Shown: positions 1 through 6,745, counted from the stretch's first letter. The stretch: DNA of 7,390 nt from Candidatus Helarchaeota archaeon (GCA_013375455.1 JABXJT010000142.1:1-7390); one strand, 5' to 3'. Program-made: numbers and translations. Notes: generated by a model not told the origin, from the sequence alone.

Positions 1-214
1 CAAACCAGTCTTTGCTCCACCAATGAGAGAGTTAAAAAAAGTTGGTGGTGAACATCTTCTTGCATACACCAGTCCTAAGAGTTTGGCTTCGAAAATAAAA
101 AAAGCAATTTCGTCAGATTATGACCCTGAGGAAATACGAAAATCTGTACTTGGTTACGACTGGGACATTATAACTGACAAGCTTGAAGTTCTTATGCAAG
201 AATTACTTAGATAG
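1..214 (+). CDS. Glycosyltransferase (GT4-like), C-terminal fragment
   Basis: The 5' end lies outside the window. The reading frame is open from base 2 and ends with TAG at 212-214, giving 71 residues. It begins KPVFAPPMRELKKVGG and continues to an AYTSPKSLASKI segment, then a D-W-D-I-I-xx-K-LE helix near the end. This matches the usual tail of GT-B glycosyltransferases of family GT4: the G-K-P-V-x-A strand after the catalytic E-x7-E region, a xxYxxP-x-x-LAxKI helix, and a closing SWexxxxkLexl helix that packs back on the N-terminal domain. The first in-frame ATG (23) is internal to that conserved strand, so it is not the real start. It would transfer a sugar from a nucleotide donor to a growing glycan at the cytoplasmic side of the membrane; donor and acceptor cannot be told. 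The next gene starts 29 bases downstream, which suggests one operon. The family call rests on a short tail only. Confidence 0.72.
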   Translation, partial: KPVFAPPMRELKKVGGEHLLAYTSPKSLASKIKKAISSDYDPEEIRKSVLGYDWDIITDKLEVLMQELLR

Positions 215-233
215 TCTAAGCCAACAAAATACG

Positions 234-238
234 AGGAG
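234..238 (+). promoter_or_regulatory. Ribosome binding site deciding the epimerase start
   Basis: AGGAG lies 5 bases before ATG 244. The longer reading from GTG 238 would use the last G of this very motif as the first base of its start codon, leaving no room for a ribosome binding site, so ATG 244 is preferred. Confidence 0.6.
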
Positions 239-243
239 TGAAC

Positions 244-1236
244 ATGATCAACACTTCTTTAACATGTTTTTCAAAAGATTACTGGCACGGTAAGCGAGTT
301 TTAGTTACGGGCGGTGCAGGATTCATCGGCTCATGGTTAACAGAATCTCTAGTAAACTTGGGAGCAGTCGTAACTGTTGTCGACAATCTTTCCGAAGGTA
401 AGCTTGGCAACCTTCGCGACATACTCAAGAGCATCAAATTTGTAGAAGGAGATATTAGAGATGTGTCAGTCGTCAAACGATTGGTTAAGGCTAAAGATTT
501 TGTTTTTCACTTGGCTGCGAATGCTAGTGTTCCAAACTCCGTGAACAACTCAGATTACGATTTTGAGACAAACGTCAAAGGAACATACAATATTTTAAAA
601 ACTGCTCATCTTCTCGGAAACAATGCTAGGGTGATACACGCTTCTTCTGCAGCAGTATACGGTGAGCCGCAGTATATTCCTATAGACGAATCTCATCCAT
701 TAAGTCCTATTTCACCATATGGTGCTAGCAAAATATGTGGTGAAACCTATTGTTTAGCTTTTAATCGAGTTCATGATTCAAAAACTGTTTCGCTCAGGCT
801 TTTCAATGTCTATGGACCTAAGCAACCAAGATACGTTATTTATGATTTACTCAACAAATTATCCCAGAATAAAAATGTTTTAGAAGTATTAGGTACTGGC
901 GAACAAAAGAGAGACTTTATATATGTCACAGATGCAGTGAATGCTTTCCTTCTAGCAGCTCAAAAAGGGGAGGCCATAGGACAAGCAATAAACATAGGGA
1001 CAAGTACTGTGGTTTCGATTAAACAGCTCGCATCCCTTATACTAAAACTGCTAGGATACGAAGACAAGACTTCAATTGAGTTTACAGGGTCTTCCTGGAA
1101 GGGGGATGTACAGACATTTCAAGCTGACATTTCTCTTGCAAAGAAAACTTTAGGTTTCAAACCAATGATTTCGTTTACTGAAGGACTGAAACTAGAGATT
1201 GAATGGTTTAAAAAGTTGCATGGATTAGATGACTAA
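244..1236 (+). CDS. NAD-dependent sugar epimerase/dehydratase (extended SDR)
   Basis: This is a 330-residue nucleotide-sugar modifying enzyme of the extended short-chain dehydrogenase/reductase family (GalE/WbpP/RmlB type). A Rossmann fold starts at about residue 18, with the glycine motif TGGAGFIG (22-29), the acidic end of strand 2 in VVDN (D47) that favours NAD over NADP, GDIRD (69-73) and HLAA (89-92). The catalytic triad is visible: S135 in ASSAAVYG, and Y159 with K163 in SPYGASK. The C-terminal substrate half carries RLFNVYGP (185-192) and RDFIYV (223-228), both standard. Length is normal for the family. It most likely epimerises or dehydrates a UDP-, GDP- or dTDP-sugar in the cytoplasm to feed the neighbouring glycosyltransferases; the exact sugar cannot be read from the sequence. 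One small oddity is GSWL after the glycine motif, where GalE-like proteins usually have GSHL. The family call is near certain, the reaction is open. Confidence 0.92.
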   Translation: MINTSLTCFSKDYWHGKRVLVTGGAGFIGSWLTESLVNLGAVVTVVDNLSEGKLGNLRDILKSIKFVEGDIRDVSVVKRLVKAKDFVFHLAANASVPNSVNNSDYDFETNVKGTYNILKTAHLLGNNARVIHASSAAVYGEPQYIPIDESHPLSPISPYGASKICGETYCLAFNRVHDSKTVSLRLFNVYGPKQPRYVIYDLLNKLSQNKNVLEVLGTGEQKRDFIYVTDAVNAFLLAAQKGEAIGQAINIGTSTVVSIKQLASLILKLLGYEDKTSIEFTGSSWKGDVQTFQADISLAKKTLGFKPMISFTEGLKLEIEWFKKLHGLDD

Positions 1237-1281
1237 ATCATCCAATGCGTTAGCTTGTGAATTCGCGCGGGAATCTGCCGC

Positions 1282-1288
1282 AGGAGGG
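1282..1288 (+). promoter_or_regulatory. Strong ribosome binding site for TTG start at 1294
   Basis: AGGAGGG is an almost ideal Shine-Dalgarno sequence and ends 5 bases before TTG 1294. The alternative ATG at 1303 would leave 14 bases, which is too far, so TTG is chosen as the start. Confidence 0.75.
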
Positions 1289-1293
1289 TAAGA

Positions 1294-2490
1294 TTGGAAA
1301 TCATGGACGATCAAAAAATTAGCGTAGCTATGTTTTGTCCCTATTTTCTCCCAGCTTATGGGGGAGCTGAACTTGCAACTTTTAATCTGGCAAGAGAATT
1401 AAGAATGTTGTGTGACGTCAAACTTTATACGTTCAATTGGACCCAAAATTTAGATTTGAACAAAAATTATGAACTAAATTTTTCTTGCGGATTTCCTGAA
1501 CAAGAAATAGTGAATGGAGTTCCCATCTACAGATATTCAGTCGCAAACTTGCCTATTGTCAAAAATTTTTCTGTGAAATTGATTAAAGATTTGAAATTTT
1601 CTGATATAGATATTATACATTTTCAGGGTGCCACTAGATTATTCAGTAGATTGCTATTACAAAAAGCTGTAAAGAATAAAATAAAAATCCTAACTACACA
1701 TGGTTTTCAAGAATCAGTAGAAATAGCTAGGCGAAGCAAATTAAGTGCTTTGATAAATCCTTTTTTTCTTCATTCGTTGAAAACCCTAGATCACATAATT
1801 GCTCTTTCCAACGCAGATGTAAACTCACTTCTTTACTTAGGGATAAATAAAAATAAGATTACGCTGATCCCAAACGGGATAGATGTAACTAAATTTAAGA
1901 ATAGAAGAAAATTTGTTAAAAGAAACGAAAAAATGAAGATATTGTGTGTCGCTAGGTTCGACAAAAACAAAAACTACGAATCGTTGGTATATGCATTAAG
2001 CAAACTCAAGGATGATCTTGAATTCGAAGCGTATTTTATTGGAGCCGTGACTGACTATAAATATTTTAAAAAAATTATGAGACTTATCAAAAAGAACGGG
2101 TTAGAAAAATTTGTTAACATTGACTTGTCGCTGGATGATCCTGCTGTGGTCGATTGCTACCTTTCCTGTGATTTATTTGTTTTACCGTCCAATATGGAAA
2201 CATTTCCTTTGGTAATTTTAGAGGCTATGTACGCAGGGTTGCCTATTATAGCGACGCATGTGGGCTGCATACCCGATATCGTAAAAAATGAAGTTAATGG
2301 GTTCGTCATACCCACGAATGATCCTGTAAAATTGTATAAAAAATGTCTCCAACTATTAAAAAATGAAAAAATGAGGAAAGACATGGGAACTATAAACAAG
2401 GAAATGGCAAGAAATTATACGTGGAGTAGAATGGCATTGTCAACATACAATTTATATCAACAGTTAATGGAAGAACACCTGCGAAAATAA
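1294..2490 (+). CDS. Glycosyltransferase, GT4 family (GT-B fold)
   Basis: This 398-residue retaining glycosyltransferase has two Rossmann-like domains. The N-terminal acceptor domain opens with PYFLPAYGGAE (residues 16-26), whose Gly-Gly loop (G23-G24) is typical of GT4. It includes IDIIHFQGA (about 105-113), THGF (135-138) and the DHIIALSNAD segment (about 166-175). The linker carries IPNGID (192-197). The donor domain starts with ILCVARFDKNKN (about 216-227), supplying the R and K that usually contact the donor phosphates. The signature E-x7-E is intact as E302 and E310 in METFPLVILE, followed by AMYAGLPIIAT and VNGFVI. Nothing suggests a signal peptide, so it should act on the cytoplasmic membrane face on a lipid-linked or nascent glycan. 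The TTG start is backed by the strong ribosome binding site just upstream. It follows the epimerase by 57 bases and precedes another glycosyltransferase by 24. Family is secure; sugar and linkage are unknown. Confidence 0.92.
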   Translation: MEIMDDQKISVAMFCPYFLPAYGGAELATFNLARELRMLCDVKLYTFNWTQNLDLNKNYELNFSCGFPEQEIVNGVPIYRYSVANLPIVKNFSVKLIKDLKFSDIDIIHFQGATRLFSRLLLQKAVKNKIKILTTHGFQESVEIARRSKLSALINPFFLHSLKTLDHIIALSNADVNSLLYLGINKNKITLIPNGIDVTKFKNRRKFVKRNEKMKILCVARFDKNKNYESLVYALSKLKDDLEFEAYFIGAVTDYKYFKKIMRLIKKNGLEKFVNIDLSLDDPAVVDCYLSCDLFVLPSNMETFPLVILEAMYAGLPIIATHVGCIPDIVKNEVNGFVIPTNDPVKLYKKCLQLLKNEKMRKDMGTINKEMARNYTWSRMALSTYNLYQQLMEEHLRK

Positions 2491-2514
2491 AGCATCTTAG
2501 GAAAGGAAAAAACT

Positions 2515-3681
2515 GTGGGCTATAAAGTCTGCTATATGATGAAACGTTATTTAACACCTTTTATTGAAGGGTATACTATTGGCTCTAAAAACCTGATTAA
2601 GGCGACGCGTCTAGCAGGTGTAAACGCAACGGTTCTCTCAGCTGAGCCGGGTAGTTGTCAAATAGAGGAATCTGCGACTTATGTTTTCCGTACCCTTTTT
2701 GCCGAAAAGTTTCATGTAGATAATCTGGTAACAGCTTCGTATGCATCTTTTTTATCGTCTTTAAACGATTATGATGTTATTCATTTCTTGCCGAATTTGC
2801 CAGGAGATGTTTACGCCTCATTTATTCGTCTTAAACTAAGAAAAGAGACTAGGATTATTGCCCATTTTGCACATCCATATCATCCATTTATTCATTCGCC
2901 TTTTTCTCGTTTTCGTCTTTCTTTTTTATGCAAAAAAGTATTGGATTACGTTTTTTGCACCACTAATTTTCTTGTAGAATATTTTCGGCAGAACACTGGA
3001 ATACAAGAATCTAGAATTTTTTGTGTACCCCTCCCTGTAGATACAGATAAATACAAGCCTCTTCCACAAAAAGGAAAACTTCGTGAGAAACATGGTATAT
3101 CTGGAGAACATATCATAGCCTTTGTCGGACAAATTGAGCCAGTTCGAGGAGTGTTTGAGCTTCTACGCGCTTTTTACAAAGTAGTGAAGCATATCGACAA
3201 CGTTCAGCTTGTAATTTCAAGTCCGAGGTTAGCATACGAAAGACCTTACATATCTGCTTTTCAGAAGATAGTGAGGAAACTTAAACTCGAAGATAAAGTG
3301 GTTTCGCTAGGTCCGCAACATCGTTTGGAGGAGATATATAATCTAGCGGATATCGTAGCGTTTCCTTATACTCAGCCTTATTATTATATGGATCCTCCGC
3401 TGACTTTATTTGAAGCCATGGCAAGCGGTGCTTTAATAATAGCATCAGATGTAGGGGCTGTAAGCGAGCTTGTTGTGAATGGAAAAAATGGAAAACTTAT
3501 TAAACCGAGAAACATAGAGGCGTTATTTGATGCTATAGTTGATTGTATAAGAAATGTCGACAATTACCGCTTCTTAGGAGTTAAGGCTCGTGAAACAGTT
3601 ATGACAAAATTTTCAATGAACAGAATTGGTTTTACCCTGGCTAAGTTATATAGCAAGATTCTGGAAGACATGCCAAGATAA
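2515..3681 (+). CDS. Glycosyltransferase, GT4 family, divergent donor site
   Basis: This 388-residue GT-B glycosyltransferase starts at GTG 2515, seven bases after AAAGGA (2502-2507). A later in-frame ATG (2536) would cut into the first beta strand. The N-terminal half has a YDVIHFLPN strand (about 86-94), an AHFAHPYHPF segment (116-125) and a linker VPLPVDTDKY (171-180) in place of the usual PNGID. The donor half begins IIAFVGQIEPVRGVFELL (200-217), with R211 at the usual Lys position but Q206 where many members have Arg. The acidic motif is altered. MDPPLTLFEAM holds D293 and E300, seven residues apart, instead of two Glu eight apart, followed by ASGALIIASDVGAVSEL, which is typical. Such a DPPLTLFEA variant occurs in active-looking relatives as far as I recall, so I read it as a functional subfamily, not a broken enzyme. 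It is flanked by two other glycosyltransferases in the same operon. Substrates are unknown. Confidence 0.88.
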   Translation: MGYKVCYMMKRYLTPFIEGYTIGSKNLIKATRLAGVNATVLSAEPGSCQIEESATYVFRTLFAEKFHVDNLVTASYASFLSSLNDYDVIHFLPNLPGDVYASFIRLKLRKETRIIAHFAHPYHPFIHSPFSRFRLSFLCKKVLDYVFCTTNFLVEYFRQNTGIQESRIFCVPLPVDTDKYKPLPQKGKLREKHGISGEHIIAFVGQIEPVRGVFELLRAFYKVVKHIDNVQLVISSPRLAYERPYISAFQKIVRKLKLEDKVVSLGPQHRLEEIYNLADIVAFPYTQPYYYMDPPLTLFEAMASGALIIASDVGAVSELVVNGKNGKLIKPRNIEALFDAIVDCIRNVDNYRFLGVKARETVMTKFSMNRIGFTLAKLYSKILEDMPR

Positions 3682-3698
3682 ATGAAGGCGGCTATCGG

Positions 3699-4877
3699 TT
3701 GGAAACCTTGAAAATAGCCTTAGTAGATCTCAATGGTCGTTTTGGAGGAGGACAAATTGCACTTGGCAATATGGCTTATGCTCTGTCAAAAAAAGGGCAC
3801 GAAGTTCACATAATATTAGGCGTTAAAAATATTCCTGAACGACTCATAAAGTTATGTTCTCCATGTTGCTACTTACATCAAACTTTGGGCTACACAAATT
3901 TAATTCACATAAGAAAAATTATGACAAAAGCAAACCGCCATATTTTAAATTTACACAAAACTTGCAAATTCGACTCAATAGAAGCACATGGAATCACGGG
4001 AGTACTCATTCCTTCGTTGCTCCAAGACCGTCTTGTCGTCACGCTTCATGGAAACAATTTAAAACGTGGACTTAACCTTTTCCGGTTTGCTTGCACAAAC
4101 TCGGAGATGCTGACTGCTATTCCGAGGGCTTCCAAAAGCTTTTTCGAACATATTATCGGACACTTTTTATATGCAAAATTTGAGAAAAAAGCTTGCCAAA
4201 TGGCAAAACTTGTTGTGACACTAACACCAAAAGAAGCGTATTACGCAGAAAAATATTATTCGATTTTGCGTGAAAAAATTCGCATTGTCCCGAATGCAAT
4301 TGTTAATTTAAAGGATAACAGTTCTGAATTAGTACACATACCTGAACAAAAAAAAGCGATATTGAGCGTTGGGGCTCTAGAATTTATAAAAGGGATTCCA
4401 ATTCTCACAAAGGCAATGAGATATGTCCTAGCATCAAACCAAGATATGATATACGTCTCTGTTGGTAATGGACCGCTTATGAGTAATGTTGAAGAACTTA
4501 AAGCCCAGTTCCCTAAAAGAGTGATCATACTTCCTCACGTATCTGCAGGCTTGTCTTCCATCTACGCACGTTCAAGAGCACTAGTTCAAGGAAGTCTTTA
4601 TGAAGCTTTTAGTTTATCGATAGGTGAAGCGATGCTGGCGGGAAAGCCCGTAATTGCTTTTCGATTAGCCTCGATACCCAGTTTAGTAATTGACAACGTT
4701 ACCGGATTTTTGGCTAAACCTGCTTGTTCACGAGACTTGGCCTATAAAACTCTTAGTTTGGTAAGAAATGAAGAAGAAACGCGAAGTATGGGCTTTAATG
4801 CAAGAAAAATTGTTGAAAACCGGTACAATGCTGAAGTTGTCGGAAGCAGTATGGAACGCGTTTTGAAGGAAGTTTAG
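3699..4877 (+). CDS. Glycosyltransferase, GT4 family (GT-B fold)
   Basis: This is a third complete glycosyltransferase, 392 residues. The N-terminus reads LKIALVDLNGRFGGGQIAL, with the glycine-rich acceptor loop at residues 13-18, and the helix ALSKKGHEVHIILG (28-41) is textbook GT4. Further on are VVTLHGNN (113-120), the LVVTLTPKEA segment (171-180) and the linker RIVPNAI (195-201), with Ala where Gly is usual in PNGI. The donor domain starts ILSVGALEFIKGIPIL, keeping K231 but with A226 in the place of the common Arg. E-x7-E is intact as E302 and E310 in YEAFSLSIGE, followed by AMLAGKPVIAFR. The chosen start is TTG 3699, 17 bases after the previous stop and 7 bases after AAGGCGG (3685-3691); TTG 3708 is a possible alternative. 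A Cys cluster CSPCC (53-57) is unusual but unexplained. Soluble or membrane-peripheral; donor and acceptor are unknown. No transmembrane segment is obvious. Confidence 0.88.
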   Translation: METLKIALVDLNGRFGGGQIALGNMAYALSKKGHEVHIILGVKNIPERLIKLCSPCCYLHQTLGYTNLIHIRKIMTKANRHILNLHKTCKFDSIEAHGITGVLIPSLLQDRLVVTLHGNNLKRGLNLFRFACTNSEMLTAIPRASKSFFEHIIGHFLYAKFEKKACQMAKLVVTLTPKEAYYAEKYYSILREKIRIVPNAIVNLKDNSSELVHIPEQKKAILSVGALEFIKGIPILTKAMRYVLASNQDMIYVSVGNGPLMSNVEELKAQFPKRVIILPHVSAGLSSIYARSRALVQGSLYEAFSLSIGEAMLAGKPVIAFRLASIPSLVIDNVTGFLAKPACSRDLAYKTLSLVRNEEETRSMGFNARKIVENRYNAEVVGSSMERVLKEV

Positions 4878-4924
4878 AATTTGAATGGATGATTTTAGTT
4901 TGTGAAAATTCAAATCGTACAATC

Positions 4925-4929
4925 AAGGA
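4925..4929 (+). promoter_or_regulatory. Ribosome binding site favouring ATG 4938
   Basis: AAGGA sits 8 bases before ATG 4938. The longer alternative from GTG 4902 has only a weak purine run before it and would add 12 residues that the deacetylase family normally lacks. Confidence 0.5.
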
Positions 4930-4937
4930 TGGTTTTC

Positions 4938-5672
4938 ATGAAGCAAGCTAATATTTTTGTGATAAGCAGTTGGGATGATGTTACTAGACTGGATCTTAAG
5001 CTTTGTGAGCTTTTGGAGACCTATAAGTTGAAGGGAACTTTTTTTGTTGTCAATAATTGGATGGGGAAGAAAATATCAAAGGATGGGTTGCTTCACATTT
5101 CTGAAAGCCATGAGGTAGGCGCTCATACTCTTAATCATGTAAATCTTACGCACATTCCAGCTGAAGTTGCGAAGAGAGAGATATTTGAGTCGAAAAGATT
5201 GTTAGAAAAAGTATTAGGGAAACCTGTTACTTCGTTTGCTTATCCTCAAGGAAGCTATGATAAAAATCACGTTGAAATGGTTCGAAATGCTAAGTATCTA
5301 TGTGCTAGAACGACAAAACCATTCTATACAGCCCCAGCAGAAAATCCTTACGAACTTAACGTAACTATCTGGGCTTATCCTCATGCACTGCGTGACATAA
5401 GAGGAATGTTTCGATTATTCAATTTATCTCCAAATCTTGTTGTTAGCCCTCTAAGAATAAAGAAGTGGAATGAACTGGGTAAGCAAATCTTCGATGTGCT
5501 TTTGGAATCAGGTGGAGTTTTTCATTTTTTTGGTCATGCTTGGCAAGTGGAGGAAATAGATGGATGGCGGAAGCTTGAAGATTTGTTAGCACATATAGCC
5601 TTTCGAAAAAATGTCACTTGCGTTACGATAACTGAGCATGCAAAATTATGTTATTATAGCGGAGCTAAGTGA
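4938..5672 (+). CDS. Polysaccharide deacetylase (NodB/CE4-type), cytoplasmic
   Basis: This 244-residue protein has the NodB-homology fold, a metal-dependent hydrolase that removes N- or O-acetyl groups from sugars. The motifs appear in order: ISSWDD with D13 (expected catalytic base) and D14 (metal ligand); LKGTFFV (31-37); GAHTLNH (61-67) with metal ligands H63 and H67; SFAYPQGSYD (99-108) in the place of the RxPY motif; and GGVFHFFGHAW (192-202) containing the conserved C-terminal His, followed by the E-x-x-G-W-x-x-L helix. The start at ATG 4938 brings the first strand close to the N-terminus, as usual for this family, and leaves no signal peptide, so it should act inside the cell on a precursor such as a lipid-linked sugar. 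Odd points: Val follows the DD pair where Gly is common, and the Arg of motif 3 is missing. Starting at GTG 4902 instead would give 256 residues. Substrate is not determinable. Confidence 0.9.
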   Translation: MKQANIFVISSWDDVTRLDLKLCELLETYKLKGTFFVVNNWMGKKISKDGLLHISESHEVGAHTLNHVNLTHIPAEVAKREIFESKRLLEKVLGKPVTSFAYPQGSYDKNHVEMVRNAKYLCARTTKPFYTAPAENPYELNVTIWAYPHALRDIRGMFRLFNLSPNLVVSPLRIKKWNELGKQIFDVLLESGGVFHFFGHAWQVEEIDGWRKLEDLLAHIAFRKNVTCVTITEHAKLCYYSGAK

Positions 5673-5696
5673 ATCAAGCTGTCATGACCCATTTAT

Positions 5697-5712
5697 ACCT
5701 ACCCGCGGAGGT
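5697..5712 (+). promoter_or_regulatory. Hairpin covering the ribosome binding site of the acyltransferase
   Basis: ACCT (5697-5700) and CC (5702-5703), with a bulged A at 5701, pair with GG (5707-5708) and AGGT (5709-5712) around a CGC loop. The 3' arm is exactly the GGAGGT Shine-Dalgarno sequence of the TTG start at 5720, so folding would hide it. The hairpin lies 25 bases after the deacetylase stop, close enough for an arriving ribosome to open it. Base pairing is seen directly; the regulatory role is inferred. Confidence 0.4.
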
Positions 5713-5719
5713 GGGAATT

Positions 5720-6745
5720 TTGTCCATCGCCCTAAAGTTAGCAACTCAAAACGATGCCCATAAATGGAATGAAATTGTCGAAAGAGACCCGCAGGGAAAC
5801 TTTTTCGATAGATTTGAGTGGTGTCAGGGTTTAGGTGTAATATCGAAGAAGATCAAGCCATTACCGTTATTTATAGAGGAAGATGGAAAGGTCATAGACG
5901 TATTCCCTTTATGTTTAATTAGGAATTCATCGAGGAAGTCTTTGGAAAGTCTACCTTTTTCCGATTATGGGGGAGGCCCATTTTTCCGGAAAAAAGCGAT
6001 GCTAGAATGCCCTGAATTTTTCGGAGAATTTATTAACAACATAATAGAATTTGGCTCGAAAAATGATTGCTTAAACGTATCTATTCGACGTGCCTATTTC
6101 CAAGATTTAATCAACAAAAATATAGTTAAAAAACCAGTCATTACCGACACAAACACCTGCACTTTCATCATTTCTCTTCAGCAAGAAATTGATCACATCT
6201 ACAATGGGTTGAAAAAAAGCAGACGCACATCCGTTAAAGAAGGAAAAAAACGAGGAGGAATTGTTCGACAAGCAGAGAATCTGAAGGATTTACAAAACTA
6301 CTATGAAATTTATGTTCATACCATGAATCGGCTAAAAAGCAATCCACTTCCATACCGTTTCTTTGAATACTTGTGGAATGTGTTCAACCCTAAAAATGAG
6401 GTCCGTATTTTTATGGCTGAGTACAATAATAAGCCAATAGCAGGTATCTTACAGTTTATTTATAAAAAAGTTTGTTATTGGACGGGTAATGTTTCACTTG
6501 AAGAATACTGGAACAAAAGACCGACGGACCTCTTGCTGTGGCATTCCATAGAATGGGCAGTTGAGAATAATCTTGAGTTATTTGATATGGGTGGCACTGC
6601 CAACGACCCTACATCAGGGCACTATTTCTTTAAGGAAACTTGGGGAGGCAAAAAAAGGACTCTATACAATTACCACATTATATTACAACCTAAGAAGTGG
6701 AAGCTCTACAAATTTGTTGCCAAATTTGTAAACAAACTCACATAG
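5720..6745 (+). CDS. FemAB/BioF2-like GNAT acyltransferase
   Basis: This 341-residue protein looks like the double-GNAT family that includes FemA/FemB aminoacyltransferases and the BioF2-like (Acetyltransf_6) proteins of polysaccharide clusters. Landmarks are an N-terminal WNEIVER...FFDRFEW segment (about 16-34), SDYGGGPFF (81-89), the basic stretch LKKSRRTSVKEGKKRGG (164-180) before the second domain, FMAEYNNKPIAGIL (231-244), a YWTGN strand (253-257), LLLWHSIEWA (271-280) and the closing FDMGGTAND and HYFFKETWGG motifs (288-296, 301-310), typical of the second GNAT fold. It should move an acyl or aminoacyl group to an amino sugar or similar acceptor in the cytoplasm. TTG 5720 is chosen because GGAGGTG (5707-5713) lies just before it and the domain begins there. 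The longest reading starts at GTG 5669, overlapping the deacetylase stop by 4 bases (GTGA), and would add 17 residues. The C-terminal tail is Lys- and aromatic-rich. Donor and acceptor are unknown. Confidence 0.83.
   Translation: MSIALKLATQNDAHKWNEIVERDPQGNFFDRFEWCQGLGVISKKIKPLPLFIEEDGKVIDVFPLCLIRNSSRKSLESLPFSDYGGGPFFRKKAMLECPEFFGEFINNIIEFGSKNDCLNVSIRRAYFQDLINKNIVKKPVITDTNTCTFIISLQQEIDHIYNGLKKSRRTSVKEGKKRGGIVRQAENLKDLQNYYEIYVHTMNRLKSNPLPYRFFEYLWNVFNPKNEVRIFMAEYNNKPIAGILQFIYKKVCYWTGNVSLEEYWNKRPTDLLLWHSIEWAVENNLELFDMGGTANDPTSGHYFFKETWGGKKRTLYNYHIILQPKKWKLYKFVAKFVNKLT

Noticed and set aside
279..476. Minus-strand open frame of 65 codons
   Set aside because: It lies wholly inside the epimerase gene, has no recognisable domain and no ribosome binding site of note.
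2157..2399. Minus-strand open frame of 80 codons
   Set aside because: It is antisense to the conserved donor domain of a glycosyltransferase whose motifs are unmistakable.
2926..3132. Minus-strand open frame of 68 codons
   Set aside because: It is antisense to the glycosyltransferase at 2515-3681 and lacks any recognisable feature.
3682..3711. Tiny ATG-started frame of nine codons just after the second full glycosyltransferase
   Set aside because: It encodes only nine residues before TGA and overlaps the next gene's ribosome binding site; chance is the simplest explanation.
3854..4075. Plus-strand open frame of 73 codons in another frame
   Set aside because: It sits within the glycosyltransferase at 3699-4877 and its translation resembles no family.
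4256..4528. Minus-strand open frame of 90 codons
   Set aside because: It is antisense to the linker and donor domain of the same glycosyltransferase and is only a by-product of that coding frame.
4728..4922. Minus-strand open frame of 64 codons crossing a gene junction
   Set aside because: It is antisense to the glycosyltransferase end and has no domain or independent start signal.
4878..4937. Possible internal promoter in the 60-base gap before the deacetylase
   Set aside because: The stretch is AT-rich, but neither a convincing archaeal BRE/TATA pair nor bacterial -35/-10 boxes with proper spacing could be made out.
6708..6728. Two near-identical palindromes, ACAAATTTGT and CAAATTTG, repeated with a 12-base period, resembling an operator
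   Set aside because: They encode KFVAKFV in the acyltransferase tail, so the repeat is explained by the repeated Lys-Phe-Val residues; there is no promoter nearby.
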